Source: Soonwooa sp032078105
GTDB taxonomy: Bacteria > Bacteroidota > Bacteroidia > Flavobacteriales > Weeksellaceae
Reading direction: 5' to 3'
DNA length: 64,000 nt
NCBI GenBank assembly: GCA_046269235.1
Contig: JBJZOS010000003.1
Coordinates: forward strand, 310,001-374,000
Every line of letters begins with the position of its first letter. Positions within the stretch are counted from its first letter, which is position 1. Below are positions 23,018 to 31,740 of the stretch, piece by piece. A model generated the notes under the pieces. That model was not told the origin of the DNA. It ran no database searches and worked only from the letters and a program-made list of their open reading frames with translations. A program made the position numbers and the translations under genes.

Positions 23018-26000
23018 ATGTTTAAGAAATTCATACGCAGACCAGTTCTGTCGATAGTCATCTCTTTGATTATCGTTTTTATGGGGATTTTATCCTTGAT
23101 GAAACTACCCGTAACACAGTTCCCAGCGATTTCGCCACCCAAAGTTAACATCACGGCAGAATATCCTGGTGCCAACAACGAATTGTTGATAAAATCTGTA
23201 ATCATTCCGTTAGAGCGTTCCATTAATGGTGTTCCTGGGATGAAGTACATGGCATCCGATGCAGGTAACGATGGTGAAGCCTCCATCCAAGTCGTCTTCG
23301 ACCTAGGGACTGACCCTAACGTGGCGGCCGTTAACGTACAAAACCATATCTCTTCTGCTATTAACAAATTACCACCGCTAGTTGTAAGAGAAGGTGTTAA
23401 AATCACGCGTGAAGAACCCAATATGTTAATGTACATCAACTTGTACAGTGACGATCCGAAATCCAATCAAAAATTCCTATTCAATTATGCTGATATCAAT
23501 ATTTTATCAGAATTAAAAAGGATAAAAGGTGTTGGAGATGTCGATATCCTTGGGACGAGAGAATATGCCATGCGTGTTTGGTTAAAACCTGATCGGATGA
23601 CTGCTTACAACATCTCAGCAGATGAAGTTATGCAAGCATTAGATGAGCAAAGTATCGAAGCGTCACCTGGTAAGACTGGAGAAAGTTCTGGCAAACGATC
23701 TCAATCTTTTGAATATATCCTAAAATATCCAGGACGTTACAGCAACGAAAAAGATTATGGTAACATCATTCTGAAATCTTCGTCAGATGGCGAATTTGTA
23801 AGATTAAAAGATATCGCTGATATTGAATTCGGAAGTTCGATGTACGACATCTACTCTACGCTTAATGGTAAACCCTCAGCAGCGATTACTGTTAAACAAT
23901 CTTACGGATCCAATGCTTCGGAAGTTATCCAAAATGTAAAAACATTGATGGAAGATTTACAAAAACACAACTTCCCAAAAGGCATGCATTATGAACTAAG
24001 TTATGATGTGTCGAGATTTTTAGATGCTTCCATCGAAAAAGTGGTACATACACTTTTTGAAGCCTTTATTTTGGTGGCAATTGTAGTATTTTTATTCCTG
24101 GGAGATTGGCGGTCAACTTTAATCCCGACCATTGCTGTACCTGTATCGCTCATTGGAACATTTGCAGTGATGTCCGCATTTGGAATTACATTGAATATGA
24201 TTTCGCTCTTTGCTCTCGTGATGGCAATTGGGGTTGTCGTCGATGATGCCATTGTCGTCATAGAAGCCGTCCATGCCAAGATGGAAGAAAAAGGACTTTC
24301 GCCTCTTAAAGCTACTGAAGAAGCAATGCACGAGATCAGCGGTGCCATTATCGCCATTACTTTAGTTATGGCATCAGTGTTTATTCCAGTTGCTTTTATG
24401 AGCGGACCTGTTGGGATTTTTTATCGTCAGTTTTCGATTACTATGGTATCAGCAATTATACTTTCTGGTACGGTAGCCCTGACTTTAACACCAGCTTTAT
24501 GTGCTTTAATTCTAAAAAACAATCACGGACACGCAAGAAAGAAAACACCAATTAATAGATTCTTAGATAAATTTAATAGTCTTTTCAGTAAAGGACAAAA
24601 CAAGTATCAAGGTTTATTAAACAAAACAGTTACAAGAAAATTCTTTACGCTACCTGTTTTATTATTATTCTGTTTTGGAACTTATTTTTTAAGTAATAGT
24701 TTGCCGTCAGGATTTGTACCCACCGAAGACCAAGGGATGATCTACTCGATTGTACAGACGCCACCTGGATCGACTTTGGAACGTACCAACCAAATTGCAT
24801 TACAACTGCAAAAAGCATCGGAAGGTATCGATGGTGTCCAGTCGGTTTCTTCTTTGGCGGGTTACGAAATCTTAACCGAAGGTACTGGTGCTAACTCGGG
24901 AACTTGTTTAATTAATTTAAAACCTTGGGACGAGCGTAAAGAATCAGCTGCAGACATTATCGAACAACTCGAGCAAAAAGCAAAAGAAATTCCTGGTGCT
25001 AATATTGAGTTTTTCCAACCGCCATCTATTCCAGGTTATGGTGCTGCAGGAGGATTCGAATTAAGACTTTTGGACAAAGCAGGAAGTGGCGACTATCAAA
25101 AAATGGAACAAGTCAGCAAAGACTTTGTGAAAGAATTACAAAAACGTCCCGAATTAGGTTCGGCTTTCACATTCTATTCTGCAAGTTTTCCACAATACAT
25201 GCTTAAAATTGATAATGACTTGGCTGAGCAAAAAGGTGTTTCCATAGAAAAAGCAATGGACAACTTATCAACCTTAATAGGATCCAATTACGAAACGAGT
25301 TTTATCCGATTTGACAGACCTTACAAAGTTATTGTACAAGCGGGACCACAATACCGAGCCTTACCATCTGACATCTTAAAACTCTATGTTAAAAATGATA
25401 AAGACCAAATGGTACCTTATTCTGACTTTATGCATTTAGAAAAAGTATATGGTTTGTCCGAAATTACACGTCACAACATGTACAATGCCGCTGAAGTAAG
25501 TGGCACGCCCGCGCCAGGATACAGCTCTGGACAAGCGATTGCAGCGATCCAAGAAGTGGCGGACAAAACGCTTCCTCGTGGTTTCGGTATCGACTGGGCG
25601 GGGATTTCTAAAGATGAAGTGTCCAGAGGTAACGAAGCGATATACATCTTCTTAATTTGTTTAGGCTTCGTTTACTTAATACTATCTGCGCAATATGAAA
25701 GCTTCATACTTCCCTTGCCTGTAATTTTATCACTACCCACAGGGATTTTTGGCGCATTGTTATGTCTGAAACTTCTTGGCTTAGAAAACAACATCTATGC
25801 TCAAGTTGCAATGGTCATGCTAATTGGTCTTCTCGGTAAAAATGCCGTTTTGATTGTCGAATTTGCCGTACAGAAAAAAGCCGAAGAAAATATTCCTGTT
25901 GCCAAAGCAGCTATAGAAGGTGCAACAATACGTTTCCGACCAATTTTGATGACGTCTTTTGCCTTTATCGCAGGTCTTATCCCGTTGGTAATGGCGACTG

Positions 26001-26221
26001 GTCCAGGTGCTGTTGGTAACAGAACAATTGGTACTGCCGCCGCTGGTGGTATGTTGATAGGGACAGTTTTCGGCTTAATTATCATTCCTGGATTATATTA
26101 CATTTTTGGACTAATATCTGAGAAAACGAAATTATCTTACTACGAAGAAGAGAATCCGTTGACAGAGCAGACCGAACCTTACAAACATGATGAAAAATAT
26201 GAAGAACATAATAAAAAATAA
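23018..26221 (+). CDS. RND multidrug efflux permease (HAE1 type)
   Basis: A 1067-residue inner-membrane proton antiporter of the AcrB/MexB group. It has the expected twelve transmembrane segments in two halves, with large periplasmic loops after TM1 and TM7. The N-terminus FIRRPVLSIVISLIIVFMG is typical. The TM4 proton-relay pair is D409-D410 in VVVDDAIVVIEAV, and TM10 carries GLLGKNAVLIVEFA (Lys of the relay). The motif VTQFPAISPPKVNI is the HAE1 periplasmic signature. The stop lies 35 bases inside the outer-membrane channel gene. Substrates cannot be inferred beyond the drug/hydrophobic-compound class; heavy-metal (CzcA) signatures are absent. Confidence 0.95.
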   Translation: MFKKFIRRPVLSIVISLIIVFMGILSLMKLPVTQFPAISPPKVNITAEYPGANNELLIKSVIIPLERSINGVPGMKYMASDAGNDGEASIQVVFDLGTDPNVAAVNVQNHISSAINKLPPLVVREGVKITREEPNMLMYINLYSDDPKSNQKFLFNYADINILSELKRIKGVGDVDILGTREYAMRVWLKPDRMTAYNISADEVMQALDEQSIEASPGKTGESSGKRSQSFEYILKYPGRYSNEKDYGNIILKSSSDGEFVRLKDIADIEFGSSMYDIYSTLNGKPSAAITVKQSYGSNASEVIQNVKTLMEDLQKHNFPKGMHYELSYDVSRFLDASIEKVVHTLFEAFILVAIVVFLFLGDWRSTLIPTIAVPVSLIGTFAVMSAFGITLNMISLFALVMAIGVVVDDAIVVIEAVHAKMEEKGLSPLKATEEAMHEISGAIIAITLVMASVFIPVAFMSGPVGIFYRQFSITMVSAIILSGTVALTLTPALCALILKNNHGHARKKTPINRFLDKFNSLFSKGQNKYQGLLNKTVTRKFFTLPVLLLFCFGTYFLSNSLPSGFVPTEDQGMIYSIVQTPPGSTLERTNQIALQLQKASEGIDGVQSVSSLAGYEILTEGTGANSGTCLINLKPWDERKESAADIIEQLEQKAKEIPGANIEFFQPPSIPGYGAAGGFELRLLDKAGSGDYQKMEQVSKDFVKELQKRPELGSAFTFYSASFPQYMLKIDNDLAEQKGVSIEKAMDNLSTLIGSNYETSFIRFDRPYKVIVQAGPQYRALPSDILKLYVKNDKDQMVPYSDFMHLEKVYGLSEITRHNMYNAAEVSGTPAPGYSSGQAIAAIQEVADKTLPRGFGIDWAGISKDEVSRGNEAIYIFLICLGFVYLILSAQYESFILPLPVILSLPTGIFGALLCLKLLGLENNIYAQVAMVMLIGLLGKNAVLIVEFAVQKKAEENIPVAKAAIEGATIRFRPILMTSFAFIAGLIPLVMATGPGAVGNRTIGTAAAGGMLIGTVFGLIIIPGLYYIFGLISEKTKLSYYEEENPLTEQTEPYKHDEKYEEHNKK

Positions 26222-27650
26222 AATAGCCTTAAGCCTAGGGGCAGCGCTACTTCTTGCAAGTTGTAAAGCGCCAATGGCAACCAAACTTCAAGACCGTGTC
26301 AAAGACACTTTGCCGACGACTTTTGGAGGTGATCAAAATAGCGCAAGTGTCGAAAACAATTCGGGGATAACCCCTTGGAAACAGTTTTTTACAGATCCAA
26401 ATTTGGTGAGTTTAATAGAAGAAGCTTTAAAAAATAATCAAGAATTAATGATTACGCTTCAACAAATTGAAATTGCAAAATCTGATGTTCTGTACAAAAA
26501 TGGAAAATTGAAACCCACCGTTTCCGCAGGTGTTGGCGCAGGTGTCGAGAAAGTTGGTCGTTACACCTCAACGGGTGCTGGCGACGCTTCTACCGACATT
26601 ACTGACGGAAAAGAAGTTCCAGAAAACTTAATGAATTTTGAAGCTGGACTAAAAGCGGATTGGGAAATCGATATTTGGCACAAACTAAGAACCGAAAAAA
26701 AAGCAGCGGTCGCACATTATCTCTCGACGGTTGAAGGTAAAAATTTTGTGCTGTCAAGTTTGATAGCCGAAGTTGCGGAACGCTATTACGAATTATTATC
26801 CTTGGATAACCAATTGGACATGATTCATCAATACATGGAAATCCAAAAGAAAGCTTTAGAAATTTCGAAAATTCAAAAGCAAGCCATGGCTGCAACCGAA
26901 TTGGCGGTGAAAAAATTCGAAGCTGAAATGGCGAAATCCCATGCAACTGAATACGATTTAAAACAACAAATCACAGAAAAGGAAAACCAACTTAATGCGC
27001 TTTTGGGACGTTATCCTCAACCAATTCTTAGAAATAAGGAAAGCTTTATGAACATCGTTCCGCAAAGTATTTACACGGGCGTTCCGTCACAATTGCTAGC
27101 CAATCGTCCCGATGTTAAACAAGCTGAACTCGAACTAGAAGCGGCAAAACTTGATGTAGAAGCGGCTCGTAAAGAGTTTTATCCAAGTTTAAGCATTTCG
27201 GCGACTTTGGGCTTAGAAGCTTTTAAACCTTCCTATTTGGTGAAACTTCCAGAATCTGTTGCTTACAGTCTCGCTGGCGAATTAGCTGGCCCACTCATCA
27301 ACAAAGCAGCAATACAAGCCAACTTTACAACGACGCATGCTAAACAAATTCAGGCTTTGTACGAATACGACAAAACGATTTTGAGCGCTTACCTCGATGT
27401 TGCCAACCAAATGTCAAAAATTAAAAACATTGACCAATATTATATTTTGAAAAAGCAACAAGCGCAAGCTTTAGATCAATCTAATGATATCGCGCATCAA
27501 CTTTTCAAAAATATGAGAGCGGATTATTTGGAAGTTTTAATGAATCAAAGAGATGCACTTGACGCCAAAATGGAATTAATAGAAGCCAAGGAAAAACAAC
27601 TGAACACTGTCATCGACATCTACAAAAGTCTAGGTGGCGGCTGGAAATAA
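26187..27650 (+). CDS. Outer-membrane efflux lipoprotein (TolC/OprM type)
   Basis: A 487-residue outer-membrane factor. The signal sequence ends in the lipobox LLLASC, so it is lipid-anchored like OprM. Two tandem TolC repeats follow, each with a long helical part and a short beta part; the conserved VPSQLLANRPDVKQAELELEAA (about 305-326) marks the start of the second repeat, and AGLKADWEIDIWHKLR the first barrel strand. The start lies inside the permease gene (35-base overlap), indicating coupled translation. ATGs at 26187, 26190 and 26199 are all possible. It completes the tripartite pump. Confidence 0.93.
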   Translation: MMKNMKNIIKNKIALSLGAALLLASCKAPMATKLQDRVKDTLPTTFGGDQNSASVENNSGITPWKQFFTDPNLVSLIEEALKNNQELMITLQQIEIAKSDVLYKNGKLKPTVSAGVGAGVEKVGRYTSTGAGDASTDITDGKEVPENLMNFEAGLKADWEIDIWHKLRTEKKAAVAHYLSTVEGKNFVLSSLIAEVAERYYELLSLDNQLDMIHQYMEIQKKALEISKIQKQAMAATELAVKKFEAEMAKSHATEYDLKQQITEKENQLNALLGRYPQPILRNKESFMNIVPQSIYTGVPSQLLANRPDVKQAELELEAAKLDVEAARKEFYPSLSISATLGLEAFKPSYLVKLPESVAYSLAGELAGPLINKAAIQANFTTTHAKQIQALYEYDKTILSAYLDVANQMSKIKNIDQYYILKKQQAQALDQSNDIAHQLFKNMRADYLEVLMNQRDALDAKMELIEAKEKQLNTVIDIYKSLGGGWK

Positions 27651-27664
27651 ACGATACACAATTC

Positions 27665-27748
27665 TCTCACCTCATCCTTCGGGATGAATTAGCGCGAAAC
27701 GCAATTTACAAAGATTACTTTTTGTATTAGCGTTTACGCTTTTTTTTC
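27665..27748 (+). terminator. Weak hairpins after the efflux operon
   Basis: Two short hairpins occur. TCATCC-TTCG-GGATGA (27672-27687) has a stable UUCG-type loop but no T run. AGCG-TTTA-CGCT (27729-27740) has only four pairs but is followed by eight T. The second is the better terminator candidate for the RND operon. Confidence 0.35.
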
Positions 27749-27822
27749 AGTCGTAGCTTTGGTCTTATGACAAGAATTATAAATTCAAAAACATCATATT
27801 TTCTAAAATGAAAGAATAATCG

Positions 27823-27830
27823 TAAATTTG
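27823..27830 (+). promoter_or_regulatory. Putative -7 box of ahcY
   Basis: TAAATTTG matches TAnnTTTG exactly and lies 35 bases before the ahcY ATG. No clear TTG is found at the -33 distance. Confidence 0.45.
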
Positions 27831-27865
27831 CATGTTTTTAAATAACGAAATAATTTACCATTAAT

Positions 27866-29179
27866 ATGAGTACTACAACACAATACGTTCCTTACAAAGT
27901 GAAGGACATTTCTCTTGCAGAATGGGGAAGAAAAGAAATTACATTAGCAGAAGCTGAAATGCCAGGATTAATGGCTATTCGTGAAGAATACGGTCCGTCT
28001 CAACCCTTGAAAGGTGCTAGAATTGCGGGATGTCTTCATATGACCATCCAAACTGCAGTTCTTATCGAAACTTTGGTGGCTCTTGGCGCAGAAGTTACTT
28101 GGTCTTCTTGTAATATTTTTTCGACTCAAGATCATGCAGCAGCAGCAATTGCAGCGGCTGGAATTCCTGTTTATGCATGGAAAGGTCTTAACGAAGAAGA
28201 ATTCGATTGGTGTATTGAGCAAACCCTTTTCTTTGGCGAAGACAGAAAACCTTTAAACATGATTTTGGATGATGGTGGAGATTTAACCAATATGGTTTTT
28301 GATAAATATCCTGAATTCACAAAAGACATCAAAGGACTTTCTGAAGAAACTACAACCGGTGTTCACAGATTATACGAAAGAATGAAAAACGGAACTTTGG
28401 TAATGCCTGCAATCAACGTTAATGATTCGGTTACCAAGTCTAAATTCGATAACAAATACGGTTGTAAAGAATCTGCTGTTGATGCTGTAAGAAGAGCTAC
28501 CGACGTGATGATGGCTGGTAAAAGAGTGGTTGTTTGTGGTTATGGAGACGTAGGTAAAGGTACTGCAGCTTCATTTAGAGGAGCAGGTTCTATTGTAACA
28601 GTTACAGAAATTGATCCAATCTGTGCACTTCAAGCGGCGATGGACGGTTACGAAGTAAAAAGATTAGATACTGTGGTTGATAACGCAGATATCATCATCA
28701 CTACAACAGGTAACTTCAATATTGTAAGAGGAGAGCATTTCCTTAAAATGAAAGATAAAGCTATCGTTTGTAACATCGGTCACTTCGATAACGAAATCGA
28801 TATGGCTTGGTTAAACAAAAACTACGGTCACACAAAATCTGAAGTTAAACCTCAGGTTGATATCTACACCATCGAAGGTAAAGAAGTTATCATCCTTGCT
28901 GAAGGTAGATTGGTAAACCTTGGTTGTGCAACCGGTCACCCATCTTTCGTAATGTCTAACTCTTTCTCTAACCAGACTTTGGCTCAAATCGAACTTTGGA
29001 CAAATTCTGAAGCTTACGGAAACGAGGTTTATATGTTACCAAAACACCTAGACGAAAAAGTAGCTGAATTGCACCTTAAGAAATTAAGCGTTGAGCTGGA
29101 AGTTCTTTCTCAAGAACAAGCTGATTACATTGGTGTCGATGTGAAAGGACCTTTCAAACCAGAATATTACAGATACTAA
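27866..29179 (+). CDS. ahcY: Adenosylhomocysteinase
   Basis: A 437-residue S-adenosylhomocysteine hydrolase. It splits SAH to adenosine and homocysteine and so keeps methylation reactions running. The NAD-binding motif is VVVCGYGDVGKGTAASFRG. Other family marks are the N-terminal RIAGCLHMTIQTAVLIETL, WSSCNIFSTQDHAAAAI, INVNDSVTKSKFDNKYGC and the C-terminal GPFKPEYYRY. Length equals that of typical bacterial enzymes. A strong terminator follows, so it is monocistronic. Confidence 0.97.
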   Translation: MSTTTQYVPYKVKDISLAEWGRKEITLAEAEMPGLMAIREEYGPSQPLKGARIAGCLHMTIQTAVLIETLVALGAEVTWSSCNIFSTQDHAAAAIAAAGIPVYAWKGLNEEEFDWCIEQTLFFGEDRKPLNMILDDGGDLTNMVFDKYPEFTKDIKGLSEETTTGVHRLYERMKNGTLVMPAINVNDSVTKSKFDNKYGCKESAVDAVRRATDVMMAGKRVVVCGYGDVGKGTAASFRGAGSIVTVTEIDPICALQAAMDGYEVKRLDTVVDNADIIITTTGNFNIVRGEHFLKMKDKAIVCNIGHFDNEIDMAWLNKNYGHTKSEVKPQVDIYTIEGKEVIILAEGRLVNLGCATGHPSFVMSNSFSNQTLAQIELWTNSEAYGNEVYMLPKHLDEKVAELHLKKLSVELEVLSQEQADYIGVDVKGPFKPEYYRY

Positions 29180-29202
29180 GATTTTTGATCTTAAACATTA
29201 TA

Positions 29203-29232
29203 GAAACTCTCCAAATTTTGGGGAGTTTTTTA
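29203..29232 (+). terminator. Rho-independent terminator after ahcY
   Basis: AAACTCTCC pairs with GGGGAGTTT around a 6-base loop and is followed by a T run. A dispersed palindromic repeat begins just after it. Confidence 0.8.
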
Positions 29233-29237
29233 TTTAG

Positions 29238-29345
29238 AAGCTTAATCCCGCTATCCGCTATATCTTTTTTGTTTTCAGAACGCTAGTCCATAAAAACAAC
29301 ATTAGTAATAGAAAACAAAAAAGGATGTCGCTGCTATCGGGGCTA
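29238..29345 (+). repeat. Dispersed palindromic repeat, long-stem copy
   Basis: The left arm (AAGCTTAATCCCGCTATCCG, then CTATATCTTTTTTGTTTTC) and right arm (GAAAACAAAAAAGGATG, then TCGCTGCTATCGGGGCT) are imperfect inverted repeats that could fold into one long hairpin with a loop of about 35 bases. The copy at 34558-34667 shares both arms but has a different GC-rich middle, and 7655-7735 is a degenerate third member. All three lie directly downstream of plus-strand genes. Confidence 0.65.
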
Positions 29346-29363
29346 TGGGTTTTGTACCTTTTA

Positions 29364-29879
29364 TCAATGTTTCAAAAAAGTTTGACCGTAACTTTTGAAC
29401 TTAGAAAAACCAAAAGTGATAATCAACGCTACAAGACACCCGATGCAAACACAAATTACTCGCTCAATGGGAATCAACCAGTCATGCGCTTGATTTTCCT
29501 CAATCAAAACAATCACCATTGCAGCCAACGCGGAACGAAGCGTATTATCAAGCTTCAAAGCAATCCCGACCAAAATCGTTAAGGCCACTCCAAAACAAAT
29601 CAAAAGAATATTAGGAATTGGAAGTAAGAATAAAAGCATTCCAATAGAAGCGCCCAATAGATTAGATTTGATTCTGTCATAAGCCAACTTATTACTGTCA
29701 TCAGGAGAGAAAACAATTACCACAGAAATCAACGCCCAATAAACCGGATATTGTGGAAGGAAAACATAAAACAGATAACAAATAGCTGCACCAATGACAC
29801 ATTTTATCAAGTAAATCCAATCTGAGACAGACACTCTTAACCTTAGAAATTTTGAAAACTGTTGTATAAAATTCGACAT
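29364..29879 (-). CDS. FUSC-like membrane protein
   Basis: About 171 residues with five or six hydrophobic helices (for example LIKCVIGAAICYLFYVFL, YWALISVVIVF, LLGASIGMLLFLLPIPNILLI, ILVGIALKL, VICVCIGCLVALIITFGF). The segment YPVYWALISVVIVFSPDDSNKLAYDRIKSNLLGASIG matches the pattern of the fusaric-acid-resistance/aromatic-acid-exporter (FUSC) module, in which an AxR/RxxGTxxG-like motif follows the second helix. It is only the half-size membrane module, without the C-terminal cytoplasmic domain. The ATG at 29879 is preferred to the TTG at 29882. It has no obvious operon partner. Substrate unknown. Confidence 0.75.
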   Translation of the reverse strand: MSNFIQQFSKFLRLRVSVSDWIYLIKCVIGAAICYLFYVFLPQYPVYWALISVVIVFSPDDSNKLAYDRIKSNLLGASIGMLLFLLPIPNILLICFGVALTILVGIALKLDNTLRSALAAMVIVLIEENQAHDWLIPIERVICVCIGCLVALIITFGFSKFKSYGQTFLKH

Positions 29880-30018
29880 CAATAGTTTGCTAGAATTGAA
29901 GCTTCAAAATTATAAAACATAAAATGAATCAAAGATTTTAGAAACATTATTTATGTCATAAAGATTTCATTTTCCTTTCATAATTAGTAAATTGCCAATT
30001 CAAAATAATTTCAAAAAA

Positions 30019-31461
30019 ATGGAATATTCTCAACTGGAACCAAAAGTGATTTGGAAAAACTTCGAAGCACTGAATTCGGTACCACGTCCTTCTAAAAAAG
30101 AAGAACGCGTCATTGCTTTCATCAAAAAATTTGGTGAAGACCTAGGCTTAGAAACATTGGTAGACGAAGTTGGTAACGTTATCATCCGTAAACCGGCATC
30201 TGCTGGTATGGAAAATCGTCAACCCATCGTTATACAATCGCATCTTGACATGGTATGTCAAAAAAACAGCGATGTTGATTTTGACTTTGACACGCAAGGT
30301 ATCCAAATGTATGTTGATGGCGATTGGGTAAGAGCAAAAGGGACAACTTTAGGTGCAGACAACGGACTAGGTGTAGCGACTATTATGACTATTTTGGAAA
30401 GCAATGACATCCCGCATCCTGCAATGGAAGCGCTTTTCACAATAGATGAAGAAACTGGCATGACGGGGGCTTTAGGTCTTAAAGGTGGACTGTTGCACGG
30501 CGATATTTTATTAAATCTTGACACCGAAGAAGATGACGAGATCGATATCGGTTGTGCGGGTGGTGTCGATGTGACGGCAACAGCTAGTTTCGGGACTGTT
30601 GATGCAAAAGCCGATGTTTATACAATCCAGATTAAAGGTTTGCAAGGCGGACATTCGGGTATGGACATTCACAAAGGTTTTGGAAACGCTAACAAAATCC
30701 TTGGTAGATTTTTATTTGAAGGTTTAAATAACGATATTCAAATTATCAATATTGATGGCGGTGGACTTAGAAATGCTATCCCAAGAGAAGCCAAAGCTAC
30801 CGTTTCTGTTGCTAATGCTGTAGATTTCGAAAAAACAACTTCCGATCTTAAAGCAAGTATCCTTGAAGAATTTGCTACCCTTGAAAAGGATATCGTCATC
30901 ACGATTGAAAAATCATCTACGAATGACAAAGCTCTTAGTCCTGAAGATTCAAAAAAAGTGATTTATTCGATAAATGCTGCTCACAATGGTGTTTTCCGTA
31001 TGAGTCCTGATGTTGAAGGTCTAGTAGAAGCTTCCAATAATGTGGCGCGCGTTGAGGTTAAAGATGGCGCTGTTAAAATCTTAAACTTAACACGATCTTC
31101 TGTTGATTCTACTAAAACTGAAGTTGCACAACAGCTGATTTCTTCTTTCGAAAGCAATGGCATCAAAACCGAATTGACAGGAAGTTATCCTGGTTGGAAG
31201 CCAAATCCAGGTGCAGAAATCATCCAAATAATGACCGATCTTTATGAAAAAGATTTTGGTGCAAAACCAATGGTCGTTGCATGTCACGCGGGCTTAGAAT
31301 GCGGTATTATCGGTACCAATTATCCTAAGATGGAAATGGTAAGTTTTGGGCCAACGATAAAAGGAGCACACTCTCCAGACGAAAGAGCAAGCATATCCTC
31401 GTTGCAAAAATTTTGGAAATTTCTACAACAGATTCTTCAAAATATTCCTGAAAAAAAATAA
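30019..31461 (+). CDS. pepD: Cytosol nonspecific (Xaa-His) dipeptidase
   Basis: A 480-residue M20/M28-type dizinc aminoacyl-histidine dipeptidase. Metal and catalytic motifs are IQSHLDMVCQ (first His-Asp), KGTTLGADNGLGVAT (bridging Asp), FTIDEETGMTGA (Glu pair: catalytic base and ligand), LLNLDTEEDDEI and the C-terminal HAGLECGII with GAHSPDERA. The ATG at 30019 (MEYSQLEPKVIW) aligns with the E. coli PepD N-terminus, whereas the longer frame would need a TTG and adds nine unconserved residues. Cytoplasmic peptide turnover. A terminator follows at once. Confidence 0.94.
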   Translation: MEYSQLEPKVIWKNFEALNSVPRPSKKEERVIAFIKKFGEDLGLETLVDEVGNVIIRKPASAGMENRQPIVIQSHLDMVCQKNSDVDFDFDTQGIQMYVDGDWVRAKGTTLGADNGLGVATIMTILESNDIPHPAMEALFTIDEETGMTGALGLKGGLLHGDILLNLDTEEDDEIDIGCAGGVDVTATASFGTVDAKADVYTIQIKGLQGGHSGMDIHKGFGNANKILGRFLFEGLNNDIQIINIDGGGLRNAIPREAKATVSVANAVDFEKTTSDLKASILEEFATLEKDIVITIEKSSTNDKALSPEDSKKVIYSINAAHNGVFRMSPDVEGLVEASNNVARVEVKDGAVKILNLTRSSVDSTKTEVAQQLISSFESNGIKTELTGSYPGWKPNPGAEIIQIMTDLYEKDFGAKPMVVACHAGLECGIIGTNYPKMEMVSFGPTIKGAHSPDERASISSLQKFWKFLQQILQNIPEKK

Positions 31462-31469
31462 CAAACTCC

Positions 31470-31500
31470 AAATCCCTTCTAAATTGAAGGGATTTTTTTA
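31470..31500 (+). terminator. Rho-independent terminator after pepD
   Basis: AAATCCCTTC and GAAGGGATTT form a 10-bp stem with a 6-base loop and a seven-T tail, nine bases after the stop codon. Confidence 0.88.
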
Positions 31501-31740
31501 TTAATATTTGTAAATATTTCGTCATATCTCAAGTTAAAAACACATGAATGTTAAAACGCGTACTTGTGGTTTAAAATTTACTATAAAACATATTTTTCAA
31601 CTACAAAAAATGCCATTTACAACAGTATAGCAATCAATTTGATTATTTTTTTTTCAAAACGCATTCATCTTTCATGATATTAATCATATTTTTTTCTTTA
31701 ATTTGCATAAACCTTAAATCACATTATAATTTTTTTTTAA

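Noticed and set aside
29325..29582. 85-codon ORF on the plus strand
   Set aside because: It lies antisense to the FUSC-like gene and begins in a repeat; the minus-strand gene has clear membrane helices.
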